Below, one piece after another: positions 1 through 6,515 of a stretch of 8,806 bases of DNA. Position 1 is the stretch's first letter, and the number at the start of each line of letters is the position of its first letter. The position numbers and the translations under genes are program-made. A model generated the notes under the pieces. That model saw nothing but the letters and a program-made list of their open reading frames with translations, searched no databases and was not told the DNA's origin. The stretch covers positions 1 to 8,806 of the forward strand of contig WAQC01000112.1 of NCBI GenBank assembly GCA_015520425.1, written 5' to 3'. Source of the stretch: Candidatus Pelearchaeum sp. Lineage in GTDB: Archaea; Thermoproteota; Nitrososphaeria_A; Caldarchaeales; Caldarchaeaceae.

Positions 1-897
1 CTTAATATTCTCAACCAGCTACTCCCTATTATTTGCGCAGTTGCAGTGATAGAGCTTATCACAGCACGCATAATGGGAAGAATATCATTTCTATTCGCTG
101 GAAACGATGCTGTAAGAGCGCTGTATGAGGTTGGCCTCTTCGCAATCAGAGTTAATACATTACTCGTTTTTGCTTCTTTAATTCTACTCGCATTAACGCT
201 CATGCACATAAACGTTTTTACGCGAATCGTATCTTTATCCTTGATAGCTATAGTTCCAATTGCCTTACTCCTACCTTATTATACCTATCCAACCGCACTG
301 CTGCTGGTCCTAACATCATTTTTACTTCTCATAAAAACAACTAAAATGAAAAACATTCTAATTTCTACGCCCATTTCACTCGCGTTTATATTAACATTGT
401 CTAACATGCTGTTCATTAACTACTCTATAATGCGGCTTCTTGCAGAAATATCTACAATTATAGCCAGTATAATGCTCTTCCTTCATTTCAATAGGCAAGG
501 CTCGCTTAGTTTTTCATCAAAACTAATCAGCATAGTAATACCCGCAGTAATATTGGTTGCACCGAAATACACTATTCCAGTAATGCCCTGGACTATTAGG
601 CAAGTATCATCGTTCTCACTTGGCTTTCTCCTATACTTGCCGTTAGAGATATACGCTGCATCCCTAGCCTTACTACTATTAACATTCTTCAGAGTCAAGC
701 AACCCATGATAAAATATGGTATCATAATGCTCTTTTTGGGAGGGCTACCACACTGGGATATCTATCCACTACTACTATCACTTCTAGGATACTACATACT
801 ATCCTACGGACTAGCTATTGATAAAGCTGAAGCAGTATATGCTTCTCCTCAATTGCTCTATACTCATCCAAAAGTTCTATTGAATCAACGTTCTTAA
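1..897 (+). CDS. Polytopic membrane protein of unknown function (5'-truncated by window edge)
   Basis: The reading frame is open from base 1, so the true start lies upstream; the GTG at 46 is an internal valine codon unless the gene happens to start there. About 298 residues are visible and almost all are hydrophobic. I count roughly eight to ten membrane segments separated by short loops, with a last segment around the GLPHW/YPLLLSLLGYYILSYG stretch and a short polar tail. There is no recognisable catalytic or transport motif, and I do not recognise the family. Its composition looks more AT-rich than the genes that follow. The last 83 bases overlap, tail to tail, the 3' end of the HTH regulator gene on the other strand. 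It is convergent with that regulator, so shared function is not implied. I am confident it is a real membrane-protein gene; the function is unknown. Confidence 0.75.
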   Translation, partial: LNILNQLLPIICAVAVIELITARIMGRISFLFAGNDAVRALYEVGLFAIRVNTLLVFASLILLALTLMHINVFTRIVSLSLIAIVPIALLLPYYTYPTALLLVLTSFLLLIKTTKMKNILISTPISLAFILTLSNMLFINYSIMRLLAEISTIIASIMLFLHFNRQGSLSFSSKLISIVIPAVILVAPKYTIPVMPWTIRQVSSFSLGFLLYLPLEIYAASLALLLLTFFRVKQPMIKYGIIMLFLGGLPHWDIYPLLLSLLGYYILSYGLAIDKAEAVYASPQLLYTHPKVLLNQRS

Positions 898-1525
898 AGT
901 ATTGATTAAGTATCTTCTTTAATCCCTTTCTGATTTCCTCACTGAGGGTTGCTGGAGAGAGGTCAAATAGGTCTGCTAAATGTTTTATATTTACTTTCTT
1001 GGGATAGTCAAAGTATCCTAGGTCTAGAGCCACTTTAACCGCGAGCTCCTGCTTACCTGTAATTTGGTTTCTTCCTTTCAGCGTGCTAAGTTCTACTACT
1101 CTGTAGAAAACGCCATTATCGGTCAGTTTCTGCATTATTCTCCTGCAATCTGCGTTGCTTCCTACGAAGTGCCAGTAAACTTCTCCATTTACGCCTGAGG
1201 TTATGCAGCGTAAAAAGGCGCAGTTTACCTTTTCCAGCGGGCATTTGGACGAGCAGACCGCCCTACCGCTGCCATAGATTCTATCGCGGCCTGACCTAAC
1301 AAGCCTTACATCCTTCAACATCTGCTCTTTCTCAAGCTCCCTGCATATATCATCAGAGTTCCGCGATGATATTATCTCAAAAAGATGATAGGTCTCGCCA
1401 TTATTCCCATTCCTCTCTACCTGCATAACCTTAACGAAGCTTCCTTTAAATTTCTGGATAAGCCGCGAAATCCAACAACCATTATTGGATGTTAATGCTA
1501 TTGTTAGGCTCATCAGGCTGGTCAT
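815..1525 (-). CDS. HTH_10 (bacterio-opsin activator-like) transcription regulator with Cys cluster
   Basis: A 236-residue predicted DNA-binding regulator. Residues about 157-210 (from TGKQELAVKVA through DLGYFDYPKKVNIKHLADLFDLSPATLSEEIRKGLKKI) match the archaeal HTH_10 pattern: GYFDxP, then the ELA-type helix, then SPxTLSExxR as recognition helix. The N-terminal 150 residues look like the variable sensor domain of this family and contain four closely spaced cysteines, C91, C95, C102 and C107 (C-x3-C-x6-C-x4-C), which could bind metal or sense redox state; that is inference. A 26-residue tail after the HTH is unusual and lies in the 83-bp overlap with the upstream membrane-protein gene. The start at 1525 is ATG; an ATG at 1513 (M5) is an equally possible start. 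There is no clear ribosome site, which fits a short or absent leader. It may be transcribed from its own promoter or after the CoA genes, 115 bp upstream. Confidence 0.85.
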   Translation of the reverse strand: MTSLMSLTIALTSNNGCWISRLIQKFKGSFVKVMQVERNGNNGETYHLFEIISSRNSDDICRELEKEQMLKDVRLVRSGRDRIYGSGRAVCSSKCPLEKVNCAFLRCITSGVNGEVYWHFVGSNADCRRIMQKLTDNGVFYRVVELSTLKGRNQITGKQELAVKVALDLGYFDYPKKVNIKHLADLFDLSPATLSEEIRKGLKKILNQYFKNVDSIELLDEYRAIEEKHILLQLYQ

Positions 1526-1555
1526 GACAGTTTCGTTTTGTCAAATTGCTGGTTG

Positions 1556-1581
1556 ATGTATTAAAACCATTATGTATATGT
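1556..1581 (-). promoter_or_regulatory. Putative TATA region for the HTH regulator
   Basis: Read on the minus strand, two TATA-like stretches lie here: ACATATACATAA (about 1570-1581) and GGTTTTAATAC (about 1559-1569). With the usual archaeal spacing of about 25 bp, transcription would start roughly 11-25 bases before the ATG at 1525. That agrees with the lack of a ribosome site. Judged by eye only. Confidence 0.4.
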
Positions 1582-1593
1582 GTATTAGCCTGC

Positions 1594-1605
1594 ATACAAT
1601 TGTAT
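1594..1605. promoter_or_regulatory. Perfect 12-bp palindrome upstream of the regulator promoter, candidate operator
   Basis: ATACAATTGTAT reads the same on both strands. It sits just upstream of the putative TATA region of the HTH gene, and is flanked by an imperfect inverted repeat (CATTATGTATAT at 1569-1580 and ATATCATAATA near 1604-1614). The position is where an activator or autoregulator could bind. A 12-bp palindrome is expected about twice by chance in a window this size, so the location is the main argument. Confidence 0.35.
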
Positions 1606-1640
1606 ATCATAATACCCTGGCTGGCTCTTAAATAACCCAG

Positions 1641-2414
1641 TCAAAAACCCTGCTGGGCTATTTTCTCAAGCCGTCGCAGAATTATCGCCACCATATTACA
1701 TAAATTTGCTTCATTATCAAACCTTTCAGCTATACATCTTATTTCTTCTAATGATAGGTGTCTCAGCTCTTCACATTCTTTGACTAGGTTGGGTATTGCT
1801 CGTATTATGTTATCTACTATTGTTACTGTCGCGTATCTTGCTGTTCTTGAGAATGGGTTGATGTCTATCGCTATGACTTTCTTTCCCATTTTTACAAGTG
1901 ATTCTGTTCTATCACCATCCTCTATGGCCACTAATACGGTATCGGCTCTGTATATTCCTCTAGAGCTTACTTTTCTCCTCATGCTAGATATATCTGGTAT
2001 TATTGCATCGGCATCTTCGCCCACGCCGAGTATATTATCTGCTCCTTCTTCTCGTAGGCGACTTAATATGCGTTCTTCCCTCTCTCTACTCCTATGAAAG
2101 AGATTTACCTCAAGTTTGGCATTAGATATCTGGGATAGCTTTACCAGCTCGGATGCGGCCAATGCTGCTGAATTTCCATTAACAGAGATTACTGGATTTT
2201 GTGAGACCAAGAGTAGGGCTGCGGCAGCTTTGGTAGCTTCGCGCGCAGGTGGATGTGTTTCTTCACCTAGTATATAATCAAATGCTTCGCCTCGGCCATG
2301 CGCTATAAGCCCTTGAGGCACAACTATCCCATTCCTAAAACCTCTAACTAGGCGCTCCCGTATAACTAGAGACCAGTACCTTGGATGGTCTGGAGGGATT
2401 GTTTCTTCATCCAT
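1641..2414 (-). CDS. 4-phosphopantoate--beta-alanine ligase (archaeal phosphopantothenate synthetase)
   Basis: This enzyme joins 4-phosphopantoate to beta-alanine using ATP and gives 4'-phosphopantothenate, an intermediate of coenzyme A synthesis. In archaea it replaces bacterial pantothenate synthetase plus pantothenate kinase. The 257-residue length is normal for the family (PF02006). Family landmarks are visible: HPRYWSLVIRERL at residues 10-22, the SVNGN segment at 77-81, NLFHRSREREE at 104-114, GADNILGVGEDADAIIPDISSMRRKVS at 124-150, and DINPFSRTARYATVTIVDNIIRAIP at 184-208. All look intact. The ATG at 2414 places HPRY ten residues in, as expected. It lies inside the 3' end of the pantoate kinase gene with a 49-base overlap, so the two genes are very probably co-transcribed and translationally coupled. 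Cytoplasmic. Confidence in the assignment is high. Confidence 0.95.
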   Translation of the reverse strand: MDEETIPPDHPRYWSLVIRERLVRGFRNGIVVPQGLIAHGRGEAFDYILGEETHPPAREATKAAAALLLVSQNPVISVNGNSAALAASELVKLSQISNAKLEVNLFHRSREREERILSRLREEGADNILGVGEDADAIIPDISSMRRKVSSRGIYRADTVLVAIEDGDRTESLVKMGKKVIAIDINPFSRTARYATVTIVDNIIRAIPNLVKECEELRHLSLEEIRCIAERFDNEANLCNMVAIILRRLEKIAQQGF

Positions 2415-3220
2415 ATTCCACCACCCAGCGTGAATAAGTGAGAGTTACCAAATCTATCATTCACATAGCTAGCAACATCATATGCTAAGTCTTCATCTAC
2501 GGCTATGAAAAGAACCTGTTTCTTGACGCTTGTTCCTATGATTCTAGAGTTTATTGGTTTTAGAGCTTCTTCTATGCGATGGTTTAAGAAGCCTACTTTA
2601 CGGGCAAACCAACGTGATGTATCTAGGAAGTTTTCCAGCGTAGGGTCTTTCGTGAATTTTCTGAATGCAAGTTTTCCGTGTATGGCTATTTTTTCAGAAT
2701 ATCTGGCTAGCATGTTTGTTGTTTCCATTCTTCCCAAATCCGCTGTTACTATGGCTAGTTTTCTGCGCGTTGGTATGCTTTTTACTTCTCCAAGTCCTGG
2801 GGCGCCCGGCCTAGTTCTAACGGTAAGCCCATTACCATAGAATATAGCGGGCACATCTCCTAGACCAGTGAGGCTCAGCACCTCTGCTTTATGCGCTTCC
2901 TTTGCAGCTTCTAGGCTGGTCCAGCTATTTGACGCGAGGGCCGCGCCGAGTGAGGCGCATGCGCTTAGAGCATAGCCAGCCCCTATAGGTACTGGTGTTC
3001 TAATCTCAAGCCGTATGGGCGGTAGTTGGCTAAGGATGAGCCACGCAGGCCTAATATTACAACTCTCATCATTAACAATTATGCCCCTCTCGCGTGAAGG
3101 TAGGGCTTTGCATATTACGCCAGGCGTTAAGACTAGGCCAGCGCCTATAGAGCCTGTATGCAGAGGGTCTGCACCATAGTGGGGGGCGAAAAACCCCGTT
3201 ATGTGGAGAGGGATGCTCAT
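2366..3220 (-). CDS. Pantoate kinase (archaeal GHMP kinase)
   Basis: Phosphorylates pantoate with ATP to 4-phosphopantoate, the step before the ligase encoded directly downstream, in archaeal coenzyme A synthesis. The 284-residue protein begins MSIPLHITGFFAPHYGADPLHTGSIGAG, matching the HITGFF...DPLxxGSxGAG opening of archaeal pantoate kinases. The GHMP nucleotide-binding motif is PVPIGAGYALSACASLGAALA at about residues 76-96, and a GLGDVPAIFYGNGL segment follows near 119-132. A longer version from a GTG at 3259 adds 13 residues. I prefer the ATG at 3220 because HITGFF then lies near the N-terminus, as in the family, and because the likely TATA box at 3267-3274 would put the transcript start downstream of that GTG. 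The third GHMP motif region (IIGTSVKKQVLF) looks divergent. The gene overlaps the ligase gene by 49 bases. Confidence 0.92.
   Translation of the reverse strand: MSIPLHITGFFAPHYGADPLHTGSIGAGLVLTPGVICKALPSRERGIIVNDESCNIRPAWLILSQLPPIRLEIRTPVPIGAGYALSACASLGAALASNSWTSLEAAKEAHKAEVLSLTGLGDVPAIFYGNGLTVRTRPGAPGLGEVKSIPTRRKLAIVTADLGRMETTNMLARYSEKIAIHGKLAFRKFTKDPTLENFLDTSRWFARKVGFLNHRIEEALKPINSRIIGTSVKKQVLFIAVDEDLAYDVASYVNDRFGNSHLFTLGGGIWMKKQSLQTIQGTGL
2418..2426 (-). promoter_or_regulatory. Ribosome binding site for phosphopantothenate synthetase, inside the pantoate kinase gene
   Basis: On the minus strand GGGTGGTGG precedes the ATG at 2414. The GGGTGG part ends six bases before it and the GGTGG part three bases before. 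It resembles the core of the archaeal GGAGGTGAT site. The same bases encode the glycine run LGGGIW near the C-terminus of pantoate kinase. It supports the ATG at 2414 as a genuine internal start. Confidence 0.6.
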
Positions 3221-3266
3221 GACGGTCTGGCCAACGTCGTAATTGCTTTCTCTATACACGTATGTT

Positions 3267-3274
3267 CTTAAAAA
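3267..3274 (-). promoter_or_regulatory. Putative TATA box of the CoA operon (pantoate kinase)
   Basis: On the minus strand TTTTTAAG lies about 50 bases before the ATG at 3220, predicting a transcript start near 3245 and a leader of about 25 bases. A second AT-rich box (TATAAATAAAAT on this strand, about 3312-3323) lies farther upstream and could serve either direction. The 218-base gap to the thioredoxin gene is a divergent promoter region; I see no gene or RNA in it. Confidence 0.4.
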
Positions 3275-3397
3275 TTATGAAGAATTAAACCAAATCTACA
3301 TAGACTCCTTATTTTATTTATATCCAACAAACACTTACACAGTTTATTACAGGAAGATAAGCCCCATTATAGTGCGCAATTAAACGCTTTAGACAAC

Positions 3398-3408
3398 ACT
3401 TTATTAAT
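3398..3408 (+). promoter_or_regulatory. Putative TATA box of the thioredoxin gene
   Basis: ACTTTATTAAT lies about 36 bases before the ATG at 3439. With normal archaeal spacing the transcript would start near 3428, leaving a leader of about ten bases. No ribosome binding site is visible before this ATG, which agrees with a very short leader. Confidence 0.4.
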
Positions 3409-3438
3409 GGCTGGAAAGACTAGAGCGGCAGACCAAAT

Positions 3439-3849
3439 ATGGATGATTCAGAGCTAGAGCGTATTAAGATGAAAAAGATGGCTGAGCTGTTGTCAGGAGG
3501 AAAGAAGGGGGAAGAGAGTATGGAATGGCCATCAGAGCCCGTGGAGGCTACCGATATGAATTTTGATGAGCTGGTATCAACATACCCGTTGGTGGTTGTT
3601 GATTTCTGGGCTGCCTGGTGCGCGCCATGCAGGGCCATAGCTCCAATAGTGAAGGAGCTCGCGCACGACTATGCTGGTAAAATAGTCTTCGCAAAGCTGA
3701 ATGTTGATGAAAACCCACGCACCGCAGCTAGGTTCGGTATAATGAGCATACCGACGCTCCTAATCTTCCGTGAAGGCAAGCCTGTTGATGCTATAATAGG
3801 GGCGGTACCCAGACGCGCAATAGAGTCTAAGCTGCGACAATATCTTTAA
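3439..3849 (+). CDS. Thioredoxin with N-terminal extension
   Basis: A dithiol-disulfide oxidoreductase of the thioredoxin fold, presumably cytoplasmic since no signal peptide or membrane segment is seen. The active site is WCAPC at residues 60-64, preceded by the buried aspartate in VVDFWA (D55). The cis-proline loop is SIPT at 103-106, followed by the LLIFREGKPVDAIIG strand pair and a C-terminal helix. All key residues are present. At 136 residues it is longer than a minimal thioredoxin of about 105. The extra 30 or so residues are N-terminal, charged and probably helical (ELERIKMKKMAELL), then a Gly/Lys/Glu linker. Similar extensions occur on some crenarchaeal thioredoxins, as far as I recall. 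The gene stands alone, divergent from the CoA operon, with 66 bases to the next gene. The ATG start matches the putative TATA box. Confidence 0.95.
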   Translation: MDDSELERIKMKKMAELLSGGKKGEESMEWPSEPVEATDMNFDELVSTYPLVVVDFWAAWCAPCRAIAPIVKELAHDYAGKIVFAKLNVDENPRTAARFGIMSIPTLLIFREGKPVDAIIGAVPRRAIESKLRQYL

Positions 3850-3853
3850 CGTG

Positions 3854-3870
3854 TTTATAAGATTTAAATA
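3854..3870 (+). promoter_or_regulatory. Putative TATA box of the polyprenyl synthase gene
   Basis: TTTATAA (3854-3860) and TTTAAATA (3863-3870) lie directly after the thioredoxin stop. The second would start a transcript near 3893, about 23 bases before the TTG at 3916. An AAGGTAG stretch (3904-3910) five bases before that TTG may act as a weak ribosome site. Confidence 0.45.
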
Positions 3871-3915
3871 ACAACTAACGTAAATAAGGCATCTGGATAG
3901 ACCAAGGTAGTCCAA

Positions 3916-4842
3916 TTGACACTGCTTGAGGAGGCTAGAGTTGAGGAGATAATAGGTCAACTGCGCAACGACTTAGAGCAACAGCTACAACGAAGAATAA
4001 ATAAACGAAGCGATAGGTTCCTTATAGAGCGGGCTATAGCGGGGGGCAAGAGACTCAGACCCCTTCTTCTGCTTGTTACCTTTAAGGCTCTCGGTGGAAG
4101 GGATTACGTAAAAGCCCTTGACGTGGCCTGCGCGCTTGAGTTGGCTCATAGTGCGAGTCTAGTCCATGATGATATACTTGACCTAGACTATAAGCGGCGT
4201 GGTAGCTTGGCATTATGGAGACAGATAGGTGTGGGGAAAGCTCTTCTTGAGGGGCATAGAATAATCAACCTAGCCTTTGAGACGGTTTTGGAGAAGGGTA
4301 TGGAGCTTGCGCGTATAGTTGTAGAGGCGGGGGAGAAGGCAGCTCGCGGCATCTGGGAGGAGATTATAGCAAGCACTCACCTAACTACGGAGCTTTATCT
4401 TAGAATAATACGTGAGAAGACAGCCTCATTGTTTGAGGCTGCTACAGAGTCAGCAGCGGTTTTGGCTGATGCTAATGAGAATTTAAAAAACTTGATAAAG
4501 AAGTATGGCTGTGAGGTCGGAACTGCATATCAGCTTGCAGACGACTTGGCAGAATCTATCAAGAGGAGACGCTATGGGAGGATGCTATATGTATTCCACG
4601 AGATGCGTGATAGGGTTTTGAGGGCGTTCATAGCTTCTAAAACTGGCCGAATGAGCACACTCGTGAGCGCCCTATCTCCCAAAACCCCCTCAGAGGAGTT
4701 CTTGTTGAAAGAGATTGCGCGACGCATAAATGCAGCCCAAGAATTAGCGTCAAACGCGCTTATACCAGACTCGCCCTATAAGCGCGTTTTGATTGAGCTA
4801 CCAGCCTATTTTGTGAAGCAAATGCTTAAGGAGGCTGCCTAG
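3916..4842 (+). CDS. Polyprenyl (GGPP-type) diphosphate synthase, divergent
   Basis: Trans-isoprenyl diphosphate synthase family, which condenses isopentenyl diphosphate with an allylic diphosphate; in archaea this makes the C20 or longer chains of membrane lipids or quinones. The 308-residue length is normal. AGGKRLRP (42-49) is the isopentenyl-diphosphate site. The first aspartate-rich motif is HDDILDLD (D85, D86, D89), followed by RRG (94-96), and EKTASLF (167-173) is also conserved. The residue five before the first Asp is alanine, a small side chain that in this family usually permits longer products. Departures: the GD after RRG is replaced by LLEGH (110-114); the second aspartate motif is QLADDLAE (206-213), with Glu for the third Asp; and the usual GKxxGxDxxxGKxTLP stretch is replaced by RRRYGRMLYVFHEM. 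So the fold is clear but the activity and product are not. The TTG start is the only sensible one, because a stop lies 18 bases upstream in frame. Confidence 0.85.
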   Translation: MTLLEEARVEEIIGQLRNDLEQQLQRRINKRSDRFLIERAIAGGKRLRPLLLLVTFKALGGRDYVKALDVACALELAHSASLVHDDILDLDYKRRGSLALWRQIGVGKALLEGHRIINLAFETVLEKGMELARIVVEAGEKAARGIWEEIIASTHLTTELYLRIIREKTASLFEAATESAAVLADANENLKNLIKKYGCEVGTAYQLADDLAESIKRRRYGRMLYVFHEMRDRVLRAFIASKTGRMSTLVSALSPKTPSEEFLLKEIARRINAAQELASNALIPDSPYKRVLIELPAYFVKQMLKEAA

Positions 4843-4846
4843 AGAG

Positions 4847-4856
4847 TAATATATCC
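4847..4856 (+). promoter_or_regulatory. Possible TATA box for a leaderless permease transcript
   Basis: GTAATATATC sits centred about 24 bases before the ATG at 4875, in the 32-base gap after the polyprenyl synthase stop. That spacing would give a leaderless transcript. Read-through from the upstream gene is an equally good explanation, since the gap is short and both genes run the same way. Confidence 0.3.
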
Positions 4857-4874
4857 CCCGCCCGTGCGTGAGTT

Positions 4875-6467
4875 ATGCCCTGGATGGAGGAGGTCTGGCT
4901 GGCAGGGGCGGCGGTCTCCATCTCATGGTTTAGAATGTCAGTAGCCCTCCTCCTTTCCCTCGCCTTCTCATTCACTATAGGTGGTCTAGCAGGAGTAAAT
5001 AAGAATGCCGAGCGCATAATCATACCAATACTAGACATACTCCAGTCAATACCCATACTGGGATTCTTTCCAATAGCGATATATGCCCTCTACATGGTGA
5101 GTCCAGTCATAGGGCCTGAGCTCGCGGCTATCTTTCTCATCTTCACAAGTCAGGTTTGGAACATAACCTTTGCCGTCTATGAGTCTATCCGCATGGTGCC
5201 CACGGATTTGGTTGAGGCGTCTAAGGCTATGGGTATAGGTAGGCTGGAGAGAGTCTTCAGAATCTACATACCAGCTACACTTCCCCGCGTTTTTCAGAAT
5301 ATACCCCCCTCATGGTCAAATGGCTTATACTTCCTAGTCGCCAGCGAAATACTAAACTTTGGACAGCTTCAAGTAAGGTTATTCGGCCTAGGCTCCCTAA
5401 TGGCGCAATTCGCGTCATCGGGAAACTTTTACGGAATGACGATAACATTAGCAGTCTTGATTCTAGCCGTAATAGCCACTAACCTTCTAGTTTTTCTACC
5501 ACTCATGCATTATGGGGAACGCTTTAGATTTGAGACAGCTGCCCGCGAGACTAGGACGGTATGGGTTAGCAGAATAACACGCAGACTAGGTATTGTATCT
5601 GAGCGGTTATCAAAAGTTGAGGTTAGACGCCCAGGAATAGCCAACTACCCAGAACTCCACCGCGCGCTCTCAGGGATAACGCGGAGAATAGCTATACGCA
5701 GGTCTATAGCACAACTATTCCTATTTGCCATACTCGCTTACATCATTAGCCTCATATGGTTATCGTGGGGTAAAGGGATAGGGGATATTTTCGTAGGTGT
5801 GGTGGAGAGCTTTACGCAGCTCGGTATTGAAGGAATAATCATACCTGTACTCTTCTCACTTGCCCGTGTAGCCCTATCAGTAGCATTTGCGGTGGCGTGG
5901 AGCCTGCCCATTGCTATTTTATTATTCACGCACAGAAGAGCCTCAGCCTTTATAATACCCCTACTACAAGTCATTGCATCCATACCTGCAACGATAACAT
6001 ACCCCATCTTCGCAACCCTGTTATATGATTATGATGAGCTCAGAACATTCATACTCATAACGCTAGGGACGCAGTGGTATGTTTTCTTCTCAATCTTTGG
6101 AGGACTCTCAAACACACCAAGCGAGGAGCTTGAGGTTGCAGACCTGCTGGGTATAAAAGGGCTCCAGCGTCTTAAAGCATTGTATTTCCCACGTATAATC
6201 CCAGCTCTGATAACTGGCTGTATAGCCGCGACGGGAGGTGCGTGGAATACTCTGGTAGTAGCAGAACGTCTTAAACTAGATGTAATAACAGCAGAGATTG
6301 AAGCACCTGGCCTAGGGAAGCTAATCAACATAGCAACCGAGACTGGGGACGTGTATACCCTCCTCTCCCTCGTGGCTGTTATGGTAATAGTTATAATAGT
6401 GATAAACCGCGTCTTCTGGAAAAGGCTATATGACCACGCGGTACAGATGTGGAAGCTCCCAGAATAA
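4875..6467 (+). CDS. ABC transporter permease, two permease domains fused (duplicated anion-type)
   Basis: Inner-membrane pore of an ABC importer with both half-pores in one 530-residue chain, as in the duplicated permease component of anion transport systems (COG4986 type, nitrate/sulfonate/taurine-like). Half one is about residues 10-212 and half two about 275-512, joined by a roughly 60-residue Arg-rich cytoplasmic linker. Each half has the BPD_transp_1 pattern and an EAA loop that contacts the ATPase: LVEASKAMGIGRLERVFRIYIPATLP (112-137) and LEVADLLGIKGLQRLKALYFPRIIP (419-443). Repeated DILQSIP/LLQVIASIP segments (54-60 and 363-371) confirm the duplication. Half two has an extra first membrane segment (279-296) with no clear counterpart in half one, which seems short at its N-terminus. 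A stop at 4869 in frame excludes a longer start. The substrate cannot be read from sequence, and no binding-protein gene is in view. The partner ATPase is at 7058-7921. Confidence 0.92.
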   Translation: MPWMEEVWLAGAAVSISWFRMSVALLLSLAFSFTIGGLAGVNKNAERIIIPILDILQSIPILGFFPIAIYALYMVSPVIGPELAAIFLIFTSQVWNITFAVYESIRMVPTDLVEASKAMGIGRLERVFRIYIPATLPRVFQNIPPSWSNGLYFLVASEILNFGQLQVRLFGLGSLMAQFASSGNFYGMTITLAVLILAVIATNLLVFLPLMHYGERFRFETAARETRTVWVSRITRRLGIVSERLSKVEVRRPGIANYPELHRALSGITRRIAIRRSIAQLFLFAILAYIISLIWLSWGKGIGDIFVGVVESFTQLGIEGIIIPVLFSLARVALSVAFAVAWSLPIAILLFTHRRASAFIIPLLQVIASIPATITYPIFATLLYDYDELRTFILITLGTQWYVFFSIFGGLSNTPSEELEVADLLGIKGLQRLKALYFPRIIPALITGCIAATGGAWNTLVVAERLKLDVITAEIEAPGLGKLINIATETGDVYTLLSLVAVMVIVIIVINRVFWKRLYDHAVQMWKLPE

Positions 6468-6515
6468 GGTTTGCACGGGTTTTTACGTTAGAAAAACTAA
6501 TAACTAAAGTCTGGG

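Noticed and set aside
506..526. Hairpin with 8-bp arms TTAGTTTT / AAAACTAA in the membrane-protein gene
   Set aside because: AT-rich, inside coding sequence, and about as frequent as chance would give.
1780..2840. Plus-strand open frames opposite the CoA genes (about 105 and 111 codons)
   Set aside because: They mirror strongly conserved enzyme genes and show no domain of their own.
3221..3259. GTG start adding 13 residues to pantoate kinase
   Set aside because: The likely TATA box predicts a transcript start downstream of this GTG, and the ATG at 3220 gives the family-typical N-terminus.
3420..3638. A minus-strand open frame over the thioredoxin start
   Set aside because: Antisense to the thioredoxin gene, low-complexity Ser-rich translation, no promoter or ribosome site seen.
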